From Lachnospiraceae bacterium (GTDB lineage Bacteria; Bacillota; Clostridia; Lachnospirales; Lachnospiraceae): a DNA stretch of 64,000 nucleotides. Position 1 is the stretch's first letter. Every line of letters begins with the position of its first letter. Where the stretch lies: contig JAFRIW010000050.1 of NCBI GenBank assembly GCA_017432565.1, positions 1 through 64,000 of the forward strand, written 5' to 3'. Positions 40,502-49,929 of this stretch are shown piece by piece. Both the position numbers and the translations under genes were made by a program. The notes under the pieces were generated by a model. The model was not told where the DNA came from and ran no database searches. It worked only from the letters and a program-made list of their open reading frames with translations.

Positions 40502-41902
40502 ATGAGTACAATCAGGACGATTGCGGCCGTGGCGGCCTGCAAAGCGGCCAGAGGCATCTTAAGAATGCTGCACCGGGGCGGCACGGCGCTCCCCGGGAAG
40601 GTGGCGATGAAATTTGACAAAGAGGTGCTCCGGACGGTGAGCCGGGGCATGAAAATCATAGTCGTCACCGGCACCAACGGAAAAACCACCACCTGCCGGA
40701 TGCTGGAGCACGCGCTGACAAGAAGCGGTTTCCCGTGTCTTGCCAATAAATCCGGGGCGAACCTGCTCTCGGGCGTGACGGCAGAATTTGTCTGCAGCGC
40801 CGACTGGCGCGGAAGGCCGAAGACGGAGTATGCGGTGGTGGAGTGTGACGAAGGCGCGCTGAAACAGGTGGTGCCTCTTCTTGCACCGGAGGTGATCACG
40901 GTCACAAATCTGTTCCGGGATCAGCTGGACCGCTACGGCGAAGTCACGCACACTCTGAATGCGGTGAAAAGCGGCGTGGAGGCCTCCCCGCAGACCGCAC
41001 TGTGTCTGAATGCGGACTGCTCACTGACCTCCTCGATTGCACTGGATGTGCCGAATCCGGTTTTCTATTACGGTCTGGACGTGCCGGTGGGCGAGCAGAA
41101 GGAGACGGAAATCTCGGACGCGCGGCACTGCATCCGCTGCGGGACCGCCTACGAATACCGCTACTATACCTATGCTCATCTGGGCGGCTTCTGCTGCCCG
41201 AACTGCGGTTACAGCCGGCATGATGCCGACGTCTCCGTGACACAGATCAATTCGGTTTCCCCCGCGGGCTCCGAGGTCAGGATGAAATGGCGCGGCAGCA
41301 AAAAGGACGCGGCAATCAGCCTGCCGGCTGTTTTCAATATCTACAATGCCGCAGCCGCGGTCTGCGCCTTTACGGTCTTCTCGGACCGCCTGAAGGAGCG
41401 GCACGGGATCACGCTTCCCGCGGAGAGCATCTTCGATGCGCTCTCCGATGTGGAGAGCAGCTTCGGGCGCATGGAGAATTTTGATCTGGACGGCGTGCCC
41501 GTGCAGATGATTCTGGTGAAAAATCCGGCCGGCTGCAGTCAGTCCATCAGCTATCTGACACAGCTGAAGCAGGATTATATGCTGGCGGCCTGCCTCAACG
41601 ACCGGACGGCGGACGGCCACGATATTTCCTGGATCTGGGACGCGGACTATGAGAAGCTCTCGGAGGATCCGTATTTAAAGCAGATTCTGGTGTGCGGCGA
41701 CCGGGCCGAGGATCTGCAGCTGCGGCTCAAATACGCCGGCATTCCGGAGGAGCGCATCGAGCTGCTTCCGGATTTTGCCTCCATGCTCGGAAAAATACGC
41801 ACTTCGAACCTGCCGGTTTTTGCCATGCCCAACTACACGTCCATGCTGGAGCTGCGCGGACTTCTCAGCCAGGCAACCGGCAAGAAGGCATTCTGGAAAT
41901 AG
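40502..41902 (+). CDS. murT: Lipid II isoglutaminyl synthase, MurT subunit
   Basis: The Mur-ligase-like subunit that, with GatD, amidates the D-Glu of lipid II. The 466 residues include the ATP-binding TGTNGKTTT, the MurT-specific four-Cys zinc ribbon (CIRC and CCPNC, inside the Mur ligase middle domain) and the C-terminal DUF1727 domain. A GGAGG site precedes the ATG. gatD follows 9 bases later, the standard pairing. Confidence 0.95.
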   Translation: MSTIRTIAAVAACKAARGILRMLHRGGTALPGKVAMKFDKEVLRTVSRGMKIIVVTGTNGKTTTCRMLEHALTRSGFPCLANKSGANLLSGVTAEFVCSADWRGRPKTEYAVVECDEGALKQVVPLLAPEVITVTNLFRDQLDRYGEVTHTLNAVKSGVEASPQTALCLNADCSLTSSIALDVPNPVFYYGLDVPVGEQKETEISDARHCIRCGTAYEYRYYTYAHLGGFCCPNCGYSRHDADVSVTQINSVSPAGSEVRMKWRGSKKDAAISLPAVFNIYNAAAAVCAFTVFSDRLKERHGITLPAESIFDALSDVESSFGRMENFDLDGVPVQMILVKNPAGCSQSISYLTQLKQDYMLAACLNDRTADGHDISWIWDADYEKLSEDPYLKQILVCGDRAEDLQLRLKYAGIPEERIELLPDFASMLGKIRTSNLPVFAMPNYTSMLELRGLLSQATGKKAFWK

Positions 41903-41911
41903 GGAGAATTC

Positions 41912-42664
41912 ATGGAACAACTGCGAATCTGTCATCTGTATCCGGAGGTACTGAATCTCTACGGAGACCGCGGAAATATCCGCTGTCTGCAGCAGCGCCT
42001 TTTATGGAGAAATATCGACTGCGAGATCACGCAGGTGAAAATCGGCGACCGGGCGGATCTTTCCGCTTTCGACCTGTTTTTCATCGGCGGCGGGCAGGAT
42101 TTTGAGCAGGAAGTGCTGCTGGGAGACCTGAAATCGGGCAAAGCGGCGGAGATCCGCGCCGCGATTGAGGACGGGAAGACTTTCCTGTGTATCTGCGGCG
42201 GCTACCAGATGCTGGGCCACTATTATGAGACCTACGAGGGAGTGAAGTGCGAGTTCCTCGGCGCGATCGACTTCTACACAGTGGGCGGAAAGGTCCGGAT
42301 GATCGACAATTACGCGTTCCGGCTGGGTGAGGAGTCCGGCGGAAGCACGGTGGTCGGCTTCGAAAATCACAGCGGGCGGACGTATCTGGGTCCGGGCGTG
42401 AAGCCGCTGGGCACGGTTCTCAAGGGATACGGCAACAACGGCGAGGACAAGACAGAGGGCGTGCGCTATAAAAATGTGTTCGGTTCTTACAGTCACGGTC
42501 CGATTCTGCCCAAGAATCCGGAGCTGTGCGACGAGATTTTAAGAAGCGCCCTCGAGCGCAGGTACGGGCGGGCGGATCTTTCGCCGCTGGAGGACCGATT
42601 CGAGAAGCTGGCCCATGAGAAGGTGCTGGAGCGGGTGCTGTCGGACCGCAACTCCGGCGACTGA
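41912..42664 (+). CDS. gatD: Lipid II isoglutaminyl synthase, glutaminase subunit GatD
   Basis: A 250-residue class I glutamine amidotransferase that feeds ammonia to MurT. The nucleophile region is FLCICGGYQ (Cys95 most likely), and the partner His is in SYSHGPIL near residue 195. Family motifs include LYGDRGNIRCL near the start and GFENHSGRTYLG. The gene ends in TGA, and the same reading frame continues open into the flippase coding region that follows. Confidence 0.95.
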   Translation: MEQLRICHLYPEVLNLYGDRGNIRCLQQRLLWRNIDCEITQVKIGDRADLSAFDLFFIGGGQDFEQEVLLGDLKSGKAAEIRAAIEDGKTFLCICGGYQMLGHYYETYEGVKCEFLGAIDFYTVGGKVRMIDNYAFRLGEESGGSTVVGFENHSGRTYLGPGVKPLGTVLKGYGNNGEDKTEGVRYKNVFGSYSHGPILPKNPELCDEILRSALERRYGRADLSPLEDRFEKLAHEKVLERVLSDRNSGD

Positions 42665-42691
42665 GTCCGCGGCGCAGGGAAGGGAAGTAAG

Positions 42692-43960
42692 ACGAAGACA
42701 CAGGAAGCAAAAGATTATTTCTGGAATTCCGCTGCGGGAATTCTGAATGCGGGACAATCCGTACTGATTCTGATGATCATCAACCGGGTGCTGGGACTGG
42801 AGGCATCCGGGTTATTTTCGATTGCATTCGCGACCGGAAACCTCTTCATGAACTTCGGCAATTTCGGCGTCCGGAATGTCCAGGTGTCCGATCAGAAACA
42901 GCAGTACAGCTGCAGGCTGTACTTTCTTCACAGAGGCATCACGACGGCACTGATGCTGGCCGGCGCCGGCGCCTATGTGCTCTATAAGGCCGGCACGGGC
43001 TATACGCCCTACAAGGCGGGCGTGGTCTATGCCATGTGTCTTCTGAAGGCGGTGGACTGTCTCGAGGACGCCGCGGCGGGACGTCTGCAGCAGCGGGGCC
43101 ATCTGGATCTGGCGGGCAAAATGATTCTGCTCCGCCTGCTCATCAGCCTGGGGCTTCTGTGTGTGCTGCTGAAGGCGGACGGCGGTCTGCTGATGCCGAC
43201 CCTCGCCGCCGCGGGTGCGGCGATCCTCACGGTATCTGTCTTCTGCATGGCTGTCCGGGAGCCGCTTGCGCTTTACGAGAAGGCCGGCGGGAGCGGAAGC
43301 AGCGCAAGGCAGCTGCTGGCCCTGACGCGCACGACGCTTCCGGTCTGCGCCGCAAACTGCCTCTCCTTTTATCTGATTAATGCGCCCAAGTACGCGATCG
43401 ATGCACAGCTGGATGAAACGGCACAGGCGCGCTATACCTTTATTGCCATGCCGGTCTTCGTGATTCAGCTGCTGAACCAGTTCCTGTACCAGCCGCTGCT
43501 GGTAAAAATGACACTGGCCTGGGCGGAAAAACCCGAAAATCCCCGCAGGGATCCTTTCCTGCGGCTGGTCGGAAAGGTGCTGGCCGGTCTTCTTGCCATC
43601 ACTGCAGTGGTGCTTCTCTGCGGTTATCTGCTGGGCATTCCGGTGCTCGGCATACTGTACTCCGCCGACCTTTCGGATTTAAAGACGGAGCTGATGCTGC
43701 TGCTTCTGGGCGGCGCATTTCTCGCTCTGTGCGGTTTTCTGACCGCGATGCTGACCATTGTCCGGGCACAGAAGCTGATTCCCTTTGTATACCTGCTGGC
43801 CGCAGTGATCTCGGCGGCGGCGATGCCCCGGGCGGTGGCAGAGACGGGCCTTCACGGCGCCTCTTACGGCTATCTTCTGATCATGGTACTGACGGCCGCA
43901 CTGCTGGTCCTGCTGTTTGCCAGCGCGCTCGCGAAACGATACAAAGCGCACAATTTGTGA
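42692..43960 (+). CDS. Polysaccharide flippase (Wzx/MATE-like), unusual start
   Basis: A membrane protein with about 12 hydrophobic helices of the oligosaccharide flippase superfamily, moving lipid-linked glycans across the membrane. The first ATG (42773) falls inside the first helix. The frame upstream is clearly coding: KTQEAKDYFWNSAAGILNAG followed by the helix QSVLILMIINRVLG is a typical Wzx N-terminus. No ATG, GTG or TTG exists between the gatD stop and 42773. I place the start at the ACG at 42692, with GGGAAG just upstream; this is a guess. Alternatives are a sequence error, a mutated start or coupling to gatD. It leads the envelope cluster that follows. Confidence 0.75.
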   Translation, partial: TKTQEAKDYFWNSAAGILNAGQSVLILMIINRVLGLEASGLFSIAFATGNLFMNFGNFGVRNVQVSDQKQQYSCRLYFLHRGITTALMLAGAGAYVLYKAGTGYTPYKAGVVYAMCLLKAVDCLEDAAAGRLQQRGHLDLAGKMILLRLLISLGLLCVLLKADGGLLMPTLAAAGAAILTVSVFCMAVREPLALYEKAGGSGSSARQLLALTRTTLPVCAANCLSFYLINAPKYAIDAQLDETAQARYTFIAMPVFVIQLLNQFLYQPLLVKMTLAWAEKPENPRRDPFLRLVGKVLAGLLAITAVVLLCGYLLGIPVLGILYSADLSDLKTELMLLLLGGAFLALCGFLTAMLTIVRAQKLIPFVYLLAAVISAAAMPRAVAETGLHGASYGYLLIMVLTAALLVLLFASALAKRYKAHNL

Positions 43961-43966
43961 TAGAAT
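43958..43966 (+). promoter_or_regulatory. Extended -10 directly before the first MBOAT gene
   Basis: TGATAGAAT: TG, one base and TAGAAT (43961-43966), with 8 bases to the ATG at 43975. It overlaps the end of the flippase gene. Confidence 0.45.
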
Positions 43967-43974
43967 GACTTGAT

Positions 43975-45447
43975 ATGCTTTTCAACAACCTGACGTACGC
44001 CATCTTCATACCGGTCGTTTTCATCCTGTACCGCATCGTCCCGATCCGGTATCGCTGGGCGCTTCTTCTCGCGGTCAGTTACTGGTTCTGTGCTCAGCTG
44101 GACATCCGGTTTCTGCTGGTTCTGTTCATTCAGAGTCTTTTCGCGTACGTCTTCGGCATTCTGATCGACACAGCAAAAACGGAGAGGGCGCGCAGGCGTT
44201 TTACGGCGGGAGCGGCGGCCGAGCTTCTCGGCGGTCTTGTGATCTTCAAGTATCTCGGCTTCTTCACAGAAAACCTGAATGCGCTCCTGTATCATCTGAC
44301 ACCCCATGGCGAAAATTTCCTGCAGATCCCGGTTCCGCAGCTTTTTGTTCCGATCGGCATTTCTTTTTACACCCTGCAGGTGCTGGGATATATTCTGGAT
44401 GTCAGCAGAGGAAAATACCGCGCCGAGTGGCACTTTGGGCGGTTCCTTCTTTTTGCATCCTTCTTCCCGCAGCTGATTTCCGGACCGATCGGGCGGGGCG
44501 ACAAGCTGCTGCCGCAGTACAGGCGCCTCAGAAAGCCGAACGGAAGACAGATTTCCATGGGACTGAAGCGCATGGCCTGGGGCTACTTTAAGAAGCTGGC
44601 CATCGCGGACGTCCTGGCTGTGACGGTGAACAAGATTTTCGGCGCGCCGGACATTTATATCGGCCTGATTTTTCCGGCGAGCGTGCTGATGTATACGATC
44701 GAGCTGTACTGCGATTTCTCCGGCTACTCGGACATCGCCGTCGGCACGGCGCAGCTGTTCGGCGTCGAGCTGGATCAGAACTTCAACACGCCCTATCTCT
44801 CGCAGAATGTGCGTGAGTTCTGGAACCGCTGGCATATCTCCCTGTCCGGCTGGTTCAGGGATTATCTTTATATCCCGCTGGGCGGCAGCCACTACGGCAT
44901 TCCGAAGCGGGTGCGCAACACGCTGATCGTCATGCTGACCAGCGGCCTGTGGCACGGCGCCTCCTGGACGTTTCTGTTCTGGGGCCTGCTCCACGGCCTG
45001 TATCAGAGCGCGGACGTGCTGATCACGAGAACGCACGGACCCAAGAAGGTCAATGAGGACTACCCGAAGCCGGTCCGGATTCTCCGGACGATCGTGACCT
45101 TTTCCCTGATCAGCTTCGCATGGCTGTTCTTCAGGGCGGACTCCATGAAGACAGCCCTCACCTTCATGAAGGGAACCTTTACCGGGATCGAAGATCCGAT
45201 TCAGTATCTCAAAACTTTTGTGATCTGTCTGGATATGCCGTATATGCAGATGGTCTGGATCAGCATTCCGGTCATCATCCTGGTTATTGCGGATTTTGTC
45301 TCCTTCATGAAGAAAAAGGAGATTGTGGAACTGGTGTCGGCCGGCCGCCCCGCCGTGCGCTATACCGTCTATGTATTGCTGCTGGTGGGGATTCTGCTGT
45401 TTTCACAGAAAGGCGTGACCGCGGAATTTATTTATTCCGGTTTTTGA
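43975..45447 (+). CDS. MBOAT-family O-acyltransferase (DltB/AlgI-like), first copy
   Basis: 490 residues with about 11 membrane helices. The MBOAT core is complete: the FPQLISGPIGR loop, YCDFSGYSDIAVG, EFWNRWHISLSGWFRDYLYIP and GLWHGASWTF with the catalytic His, then a second His in WGLLHGL. This is the DltB/AlgI branch that moves acyl groups through the membrane to an extracellular polymer. The ATG lies 8 bases after an extended -10 and has no ribosome binding site. It is followed 4 bases later by an exported SGNH-type partner, the usual MBOAT pairing. Confidence 0.93.
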   Translation: MLFNNLTYAIFIPVVFILYRIVPIRYRWALLLAVSYWFCAQLDIRFLLVLFIQSLFAYVFGILIDTAKTERARRRFTAGAAAELLGGLVIFKYLGFFTENLNALLYHLTPHGENFLQIPVPQLFVPIGISFYTLQVLGYILDVSRGKYRAEWHFGRFLLFASFFPQLISGPIGRGDKLLPQYRRLRKPNGRQISMGLKRMAWGYFKKLAIADVLAVTVNKIFGAPDIYIGLIFPASVLMYTIELYCDFSGYSDIAVGTAQLFGVELDQNFNTPYLSQNVREFWNRWHISLSGWFRDYLYIPLGGSHYGIPKRVRNTLIVMLTSGLWHGASWTFLFWGLLHGLYQSADVLITRTHGPKKVNEDYPKPVRILRTIVTFSLISFAWLFFRADSMKTALTFMKGTFTGIEDPIQYLKTFVICLDMPYMQMVWISIPVIILVIADFVSFMKKKEIVELVSAGRPAVRYTVYVLLLVGILLFSQKGVTAEFIYSGF

Positions 45448-45451
45448 CAAA

Positions 45452-46579
45452 ATGCAGAGAACAGAAGGAAATGAAAACTTCACACGGAGGAGAAGAGTCA
45501 GAAGGAACACGCGGCTCGGCAGCACACTGCTGAAAGTCGCCGGTGTGTGCTTCGCCGCAATTCTTGTGGTGCTGTTTCTGAACTGGCTCTATCTGCAGGA
45601 CGGGCAGAACCGATACCACGAGCTGGACAAATTCGGCTGGATCGGCGAGGGATACGAGCCCTCGTATCTCTCCAACGTGGGCAGCTCCCACGGCGCCTAC
45701 GGACTGGACTACAGTGAAATCGAGGCGCAGGGCCTGCGGTGTTTTAATTTTGCCCTGCCGAGCCAGATGTTTGATCAGGATCTGGCGGTGCTGCAGCAGT
45801 TTCAGGAGGGACTTGCCCCCGGCGGTGTGATGCTGATCCCGATTTCCTATTTCTCCTTCAACGACGAGACGGTGACGGAGGTGGAGCGGGAAGGCCGGGC
45901 GACCAGATATTATCAGTTTGTGGATCCGGAGTATATTCCAGATTACGACTGGTTTGTCGATCTCACGACGCACCGCATGCCGGTTTTAAGCGGCGGCTAC
46001 AAGCTGCTGCTGGTTCCCTCCCACATCATTGAGCAGAAAAAGGCGGACCGGGAGGCGGAAGAGGCGAGGCTTTCACTGCATGTCCTGGCTGCGGAGAGCG
46101 AAGAGAGCGCGGAGACGGCTGACGCAGAGGCGGAAAACAGCGATGCGGAGGCTGCGCAGGAATCGGAAGAACCGGATGAGTTCGAGCAGGTCGGCTGGGA
46201 CCGGTTCGTGCGGCATTTTGAGAACAAGCCGGATTACTTCCTGCCGGAGCGGGAGCAGCAGCTGCGGGATCTGATCGCCTTCTGCAGGGAGAAGGAAGTG
46301 ACGCCGGTCCTCATCACCATGCCCTTCCACCGGGCTTACACGGATCTGATTCATGAGGATTTCCTGGAGACTTTTGACCAGGAGGTGGACAGGATCGCAC
46401 AGGAGACCGGAACAAATTATTACAACTACGGTATGGACGAACGGTTCAGAGACAACCGGGCGCTGTTTGGCAACGCGGATCATCTGAATGAGGAAGGCGC
46501 TCTGTATTTCACACAGCTGATCTGCAGCGAAATCCCGGAAATCCGGGAGATGCTGGAGCAGCACGGGATTACGCCGTAA
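45452..46579 (+). CDS. Exported SGNH/DltD-like protein, MBOAT partner
   Basis: 375 residues. A basic N-terminus and a membrane helix (about 24-46) leave the rest outside the cell. A Gly-Ser-Ser-His block (residues 77-80, in NVGSSHGAYGLDY) looks like the SGNH nucleophile region. Near the C-terminus, ADHLNEEG supplies Asp343 and His344, as in DltD and AlgX-type proteins. An acidic Ala/Glu/Ser-rich insertion of about 45 residues (near 210-250) interrupts the domain. It starts 4 bases after MBOAT1 with no clear ribosome binding site, so translation is likely coupled. The probable role is to receive the acyl unit or place it on the target polymer. Confidence 0.75.
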   Translation: MQRTEGNENFTRRRRVRRNTRLGSTLLKVAGVCFAAILVVLFLNWLYLQDGQNRYHELDKFGWIGEGYEPSYLSNVGSSHGAYGLDYSEIEAQGLRCFNFALPSQMFDQDLAVLQQFQEGLAPGGVMLIPISYFSFNDETVTEVEREGRATRYYQFVDPEYIPDYDWFVDLTTHRMPVLSGGYKLLLVPSHIIEQKKADREAEEARLSLHVLAAESEESAETADAEAENSDAEAAQESEEPDEFEQVGWDRFVRHFENKPDYFLPEREQQLRDLIAFCREKEVTPVLITMPFHRAYTDLIHEDFLETFDQEVDRIAQETGTNYYNYGMDERFRDNRALFGNADHLNEEGALYFTQLICSEIPEIREMLEQHGITP

Positions 46580-46610
46580 AGAACAAGGCGGCCAGAACAA
46601 AGGAGAAAAG

Positions 46611-48467
46611 ATGATTCCATATCCTTTTGACGCGGATGAACTGCTGAAAAAATCGAAAAAGCTCCGCCGGGAGCTTCTCTCGGATGGCTCGTCCCGCATT
46701 CGGAAAAAGATCGCCGTACTGGGCGGCTCCACAACCCATGACATCGTCCGGATGATGGAGCTGTTTTTGCTGGACGAGGGCATTGAGCCGGTTTTTTACG
46801 AGTCGGAATACGCTCAGTATTATGAGGACGCGGTCTTCGGAAATCCGGAGCTGGATGCTTTTATGCCGGATGTGGTCTATATCCACACCACCTTCCGGAA
46901 TCTGAAGGAGCTGCCCGCCCCGGAGAGCAGCGAAGAGGAGGCGGATGCACTGGCGCAGGCCGCCCTGGAAAAGCTCGAGAGCTGCTGGCAGGGCATTCAC
47001 AGCCGGTACCACTGCCCGGTCATCCAGAATAATTACGAATATCCGCCCTTCCGGGTGCTCGGAAACAGTGAGGCGGTGGAAGTGCAGGGAACCGTCCGTT
47101 TCGTGCGGACTCTGAATGAGCGGATGGCGGAGCGAATTCGCCGGTGCCGACAGGAGAGCGGGCCGGCCGTCTATCTGCACGACTACAATTACCTCGCCGC
47201 GCGCATCGGTCTGGACCGGTTTCTGGACGATGCTTTCTGGAATCTTTATAAGTACGCGCTGTCCATGCAGTCCATTCCGGAACTTGCGTACAGCGTCACG
47301 CGCATCGTCAAATCGCTGTTCGGCCGGAACAAAAAGATTCTCGCGCTGGATCTGGACAACACCCTCTGGGGCGGCGTGATCGGAGACGACGGCCCGGACG
47401 GCATCGAGCTGGGCGAGGAGACGGCGCTCGGGGAGACCTTCCGGGAATTCCAGTCCTACGTGAAGAAACTGAAAGGCATCGGCGTGATGCTGGCCGTCGA
47501 CTCCAAGAACGATGAGGAAAACGCGCTCGCGGGCTTAAACCACCCGGAGAGCATTTTAAAGCCGGAGGATTTTGTGAGCATCCGGGCGAACTGGGATCCG
47601 AAGAGCCTGAACCTGGTCCGCATCGCGGAAGATGTTAATGTCCTTCCGGAGTCGGCGGTTTTCGCCGACGACAATCCCGCGGAGCGGGAAATCATCCGGC
47701 AGCAGGTGCCGGGCGCGGCCGTGCCGGAGCTGGGCTCGCCGGAAGACTATATCCGCATCCTGGATCACGCGGGTTATTTCGAAGTCACGTCCCTGACCGA
47801 CGATGACAGGAGCCGCAGCGAGATGGTCCGGGCGAACGCGGAGCGGAAAAAGGCGCAGAGCTCCTTCGCGGATTACGGGGAATATCTGAAATCCCTGGAG
47901 ATGAAGGCGCAGATCGGCCCCTTCGAGAAGCTGTATTTCCCGCGGATCACCCAGCTGACCAACAAGAGCAACCAGTTCAATCTGACGACAAAGCGCTGCA
48001 CGGAGGAAGAAATCGCGCAGGCCGCCGCGGACCCGGAAATGGTGACGCTGTGCGGGCGGCTCTCGGACAAATTCGGCGACAACGGCATCGTCTCCCTGAT
48101 TATCGGCAGCGAGGCGATGATGACCGCGGATGCGCCGGGTCAGAAGGAGGGAGAGCCGGAGGGCAAAGGCATCGTCACCGGGCAGAAGGCGCTCCTCATC
48201 GACCTGTGGCTGATGAGCTGCCGCGTCTTGAAACGGGATATGGAATACGCTATGATGGATGAACTGGCGGTCGAATGCATGCGGCGCGGTCTGTCCGCCA
48301 TCTTCGGATACTACTATCCGACGGCAAAAAACGGCATGGTCCGGGATTTTTACGACCGCATGGGCTTTACGAAAATACACGAGGATCCCGCCGGCAATAC
48401 CGTCTGGCGCTATGATCTTCCAAATGTCTATACCGCGAAGAACCGGTATATTCAGATCGAAAAATAA
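46611..48467 (+). CDS. FkbH-like HAD-IIIC protein
   Basis: 618 residues with AAAGGAGAAAAG before the ATG. The HAD active site is LALDLDNTLWGG with Asp247 and Asp249, the FkbH form. An N-terminal region of about 180 residues starting KKIAVLGGSTTHDI resembles the SGNH-like N-domain of these proteins. The last ~220 residues form a GNAT-like domain ending NGMVRDFYDRMGF. Characterised FkbH enzymes take glyceryl from 1,3-bisphosphoglycerate, dephosphorylate it and load it on an acyl carrier protein. A stand-alone ACP gene lies 2.7 kb downstream in the same run, with no polyketide synthase. It is therefore the likely loading enzyme of the acylation system. Confidence 0.88.
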   Translation: MIPYPFDADELLKKSKKLRRELLSDGSSRIRKKIAVLGGSTTHDIVRMMELFLLDEGIEPVFYESEYAQYYEDAVFGNPELDAFMPDVVYIHTTFRNLKELPAPESSEEEADALAQAALEKLESCWQGIHSRYHCPVIQNNYEYPPFRVLGNSEAVEVQGTVRFVRTLNERMAERIRRCRQESGPAVYLHDYNYLAARIGLDRFLDDAFWNLYKYALSMQSIPELAYSVTRIVKSLFGRNKKILALDLDNTLWGGVIGDDGPDGIELGEETALGETFREFQSYVKKLKGIGVMLAVDSKNDEENALAGLNHPESILKPEDFVSIRANWDPKSLNLVRIAEDVNVLPESAVFADDNPAEREIIRQQVPGAAVPELGSPEDYIRILDHAGYFEVTSLTDDDRSRSEMVRANAERKKAQSSFADYGEYLKSLEMKAQIGPFEKLYFPRITQLTNKSNQFNLTTKRCTEEEIAQAAADPEMVTLCGRLSDKFGDNGIVSLIIGSEAMMTADAPGQKEGEPEGKGIVTGQKALLIDLWLMSCRVLKRDMEYAMMDELAVECMRRGLSAIFGYYYPTAKNGMVRDFYDRMGFTKIHEDPAGNTVWRYDLPNVYTAKNRYIQIEK

Positions 48468-48482
48468 ACGAAGGAAAACACA

Positions 48483-49907
48483 GTGGTCTTCAGTTCAATG
48501 GTGTTTCTGTGGATCTTCTTCCCGGCTGTCTTTGTTCTCAGCCGCCTGATCCGGAAACCGAAACAACAGAATATCGTTCTTCTGCTGGCGAGCCTCTTCT
48601 TCTATGCGTGGGGAGAGCCCCGGTATATTTTCCTTCTGCTTTTCTCCGTGCTGATGAACTGGAGCTTCGGCCTGCTGATTGACCGGGACCGGCCGCGGGC
48701 CAGACTCTGGCTGATCCTGTCGGTGATCGGCAATCTGGGACTTTTAGGCTATTTCAAATACTGCAATTTCTTCCTGCGGACGCTGGACCGGCTTCTGCCG
48801 TCTGTCGCCGTTCCGACTACGAATATTGCGCTTCCCATCGGCATCTCCTTCTTCACCTTCCAGGCCATGAGCTATGTCATTGACCTGTACAGAGGAGAGA
48901 TCAAAGTCCAGAAGAATCTGCTGAACCTGATGCTTTACATCTCCTTCTTCCCGCAGCTGATCGCGGGCCCGATTGTGCGCTACATCGACATCGAGGCGCA
49001 GATTGAGAACCGCAGTCCCGGAAGAGAGGATCTCGCGCAGGGCTTCAGGCGCTTCGTCTACGGTCTGGGCAAAAAGGTGATCCTGGCCAATATGCTGGCG
49101 GTCTCCGCGGACAATCTGTTCGCCCTCGCACCGGAGCAGATGAGCTCTCTGTACGCCTGGGCGGCGGCGCTGTTTTACTCCCTGCAGATTTATTACGACT
49201 TCTCCGGCTATTCGGACATGGCCATCGGCATGGGCCGGATGTTCGGCTTCAATTTCCTGGAAAACTTCCGCTACCCGTATATTTCCATGTCCATCCAGGA
49301 ATTCTGGCACAGATGGCACATTTCCCTGTCCACCTGGTTCCGGGAATATCTGTACATTCCGTTGGGCGGAAACCGCAAAGGGAAAGTGCGGACCTACCTG
49401 AACCTGTTTATTGTCTTCGCCACCACGGGACTGTGGCACGGCGCGAGCTGGAACTTTGTCGGCTGGGGTCTCTACCACGGCCTGTTCCTGATTCTGGAGC
49501 GCATGGGCTTTTCCAATATTCTGAAAAAGGATAAAACCCATTTCCTCTCCCGTGTCTACACGCTGGTGGTCGTGATGATCGGCTGGGTCTTCTTCCGCGT
49601 GGAATCCGTGCGGCAGGGCTTTGCGATTGTGCAGAGAATGCTGCTGCCCTGGAAATATACCGCACCGGGACCGGGCGTCGTGTCGGGCGTCCTGTTCAGC
49701 AGCCAGACGATCCTGGCGATGGTTCTGGGCGTGATCGGATGCGGGCTGATGCAGCGGATCTTTTCAAAATACAGACGGCTCGGGCATATTTCGGAGTCCT
49801 TTATAAACAGCCCGTGGGAAGCCCTGTGGCTGACGATTGTCCTGTTTTACTCGATCCTGCTGCTGGCAAACAATACTTATAATCCGTTTATTTATTTCCG
49901 CTTCTGA
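48483..49907 (+). CDS. MBOAT-family O-acyltransferase, second copy
   Basis: 474 residues beginning at a GTG with AAGGAAA upstream; the MVFSSMVFLWIFFP opening is standard for the family. All core motifs are present: YFKYCNFF, FFPQLIAGPIVRY, YYDFSGYSDMAIG, EFWHRWHISLSTWFREYLYIP and TTGLWHGASWNF, then WGLYHGL. It is closest in style to AlgI-type transferases. It starts 15 bases after the FkbH gene and is followed by an AlgX/AlgJ-type partner 22 bases later. Confidence 0.94.
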   Translation: MVFSSMVFLWIFFPAVFVLSRLIRKPKQQNIVLLLASLFFYAWGEPRYIFLLLFSVLMNWSFGLLIDRDRPRARLWLILSVIGNLGLLGYFKYCNFFLRTLDRLLPSVAVPTTNIALPIGISFFTFQAMSYVIDLYRGEIKVQKNLLNLMLYISFFPQLIAGPIVRYIDIEAQIENRSPGREDLAQGFRRFVYGLGKKVILANMLAVSADNLFALAPEQMSSLYAWAAALFYSLQIYYDFSGYSDMAIGMGRMFGFNFLENFRYPYISMSIQEFWHRWHISLSTWFREYLYIPLGGNRKGKVRTYLNLFIVFATTGLWHGASWNFVGWGLYHGLFLILERMGFSNILKKDKTHFLSRVYTLVVVMIGWVFFRVESVRQGFAIVQRMLLPWKYTAPGPGVVSGVLFSSQTILAMVLGVIGCGLMQRIFSKYRRLGHISESFINSPWEALWLTIVLFYSILLLANNTYNPFIYFRF

Positions 49908-49929
49908 GCGGCGAAAGAGAAGCTGACAC

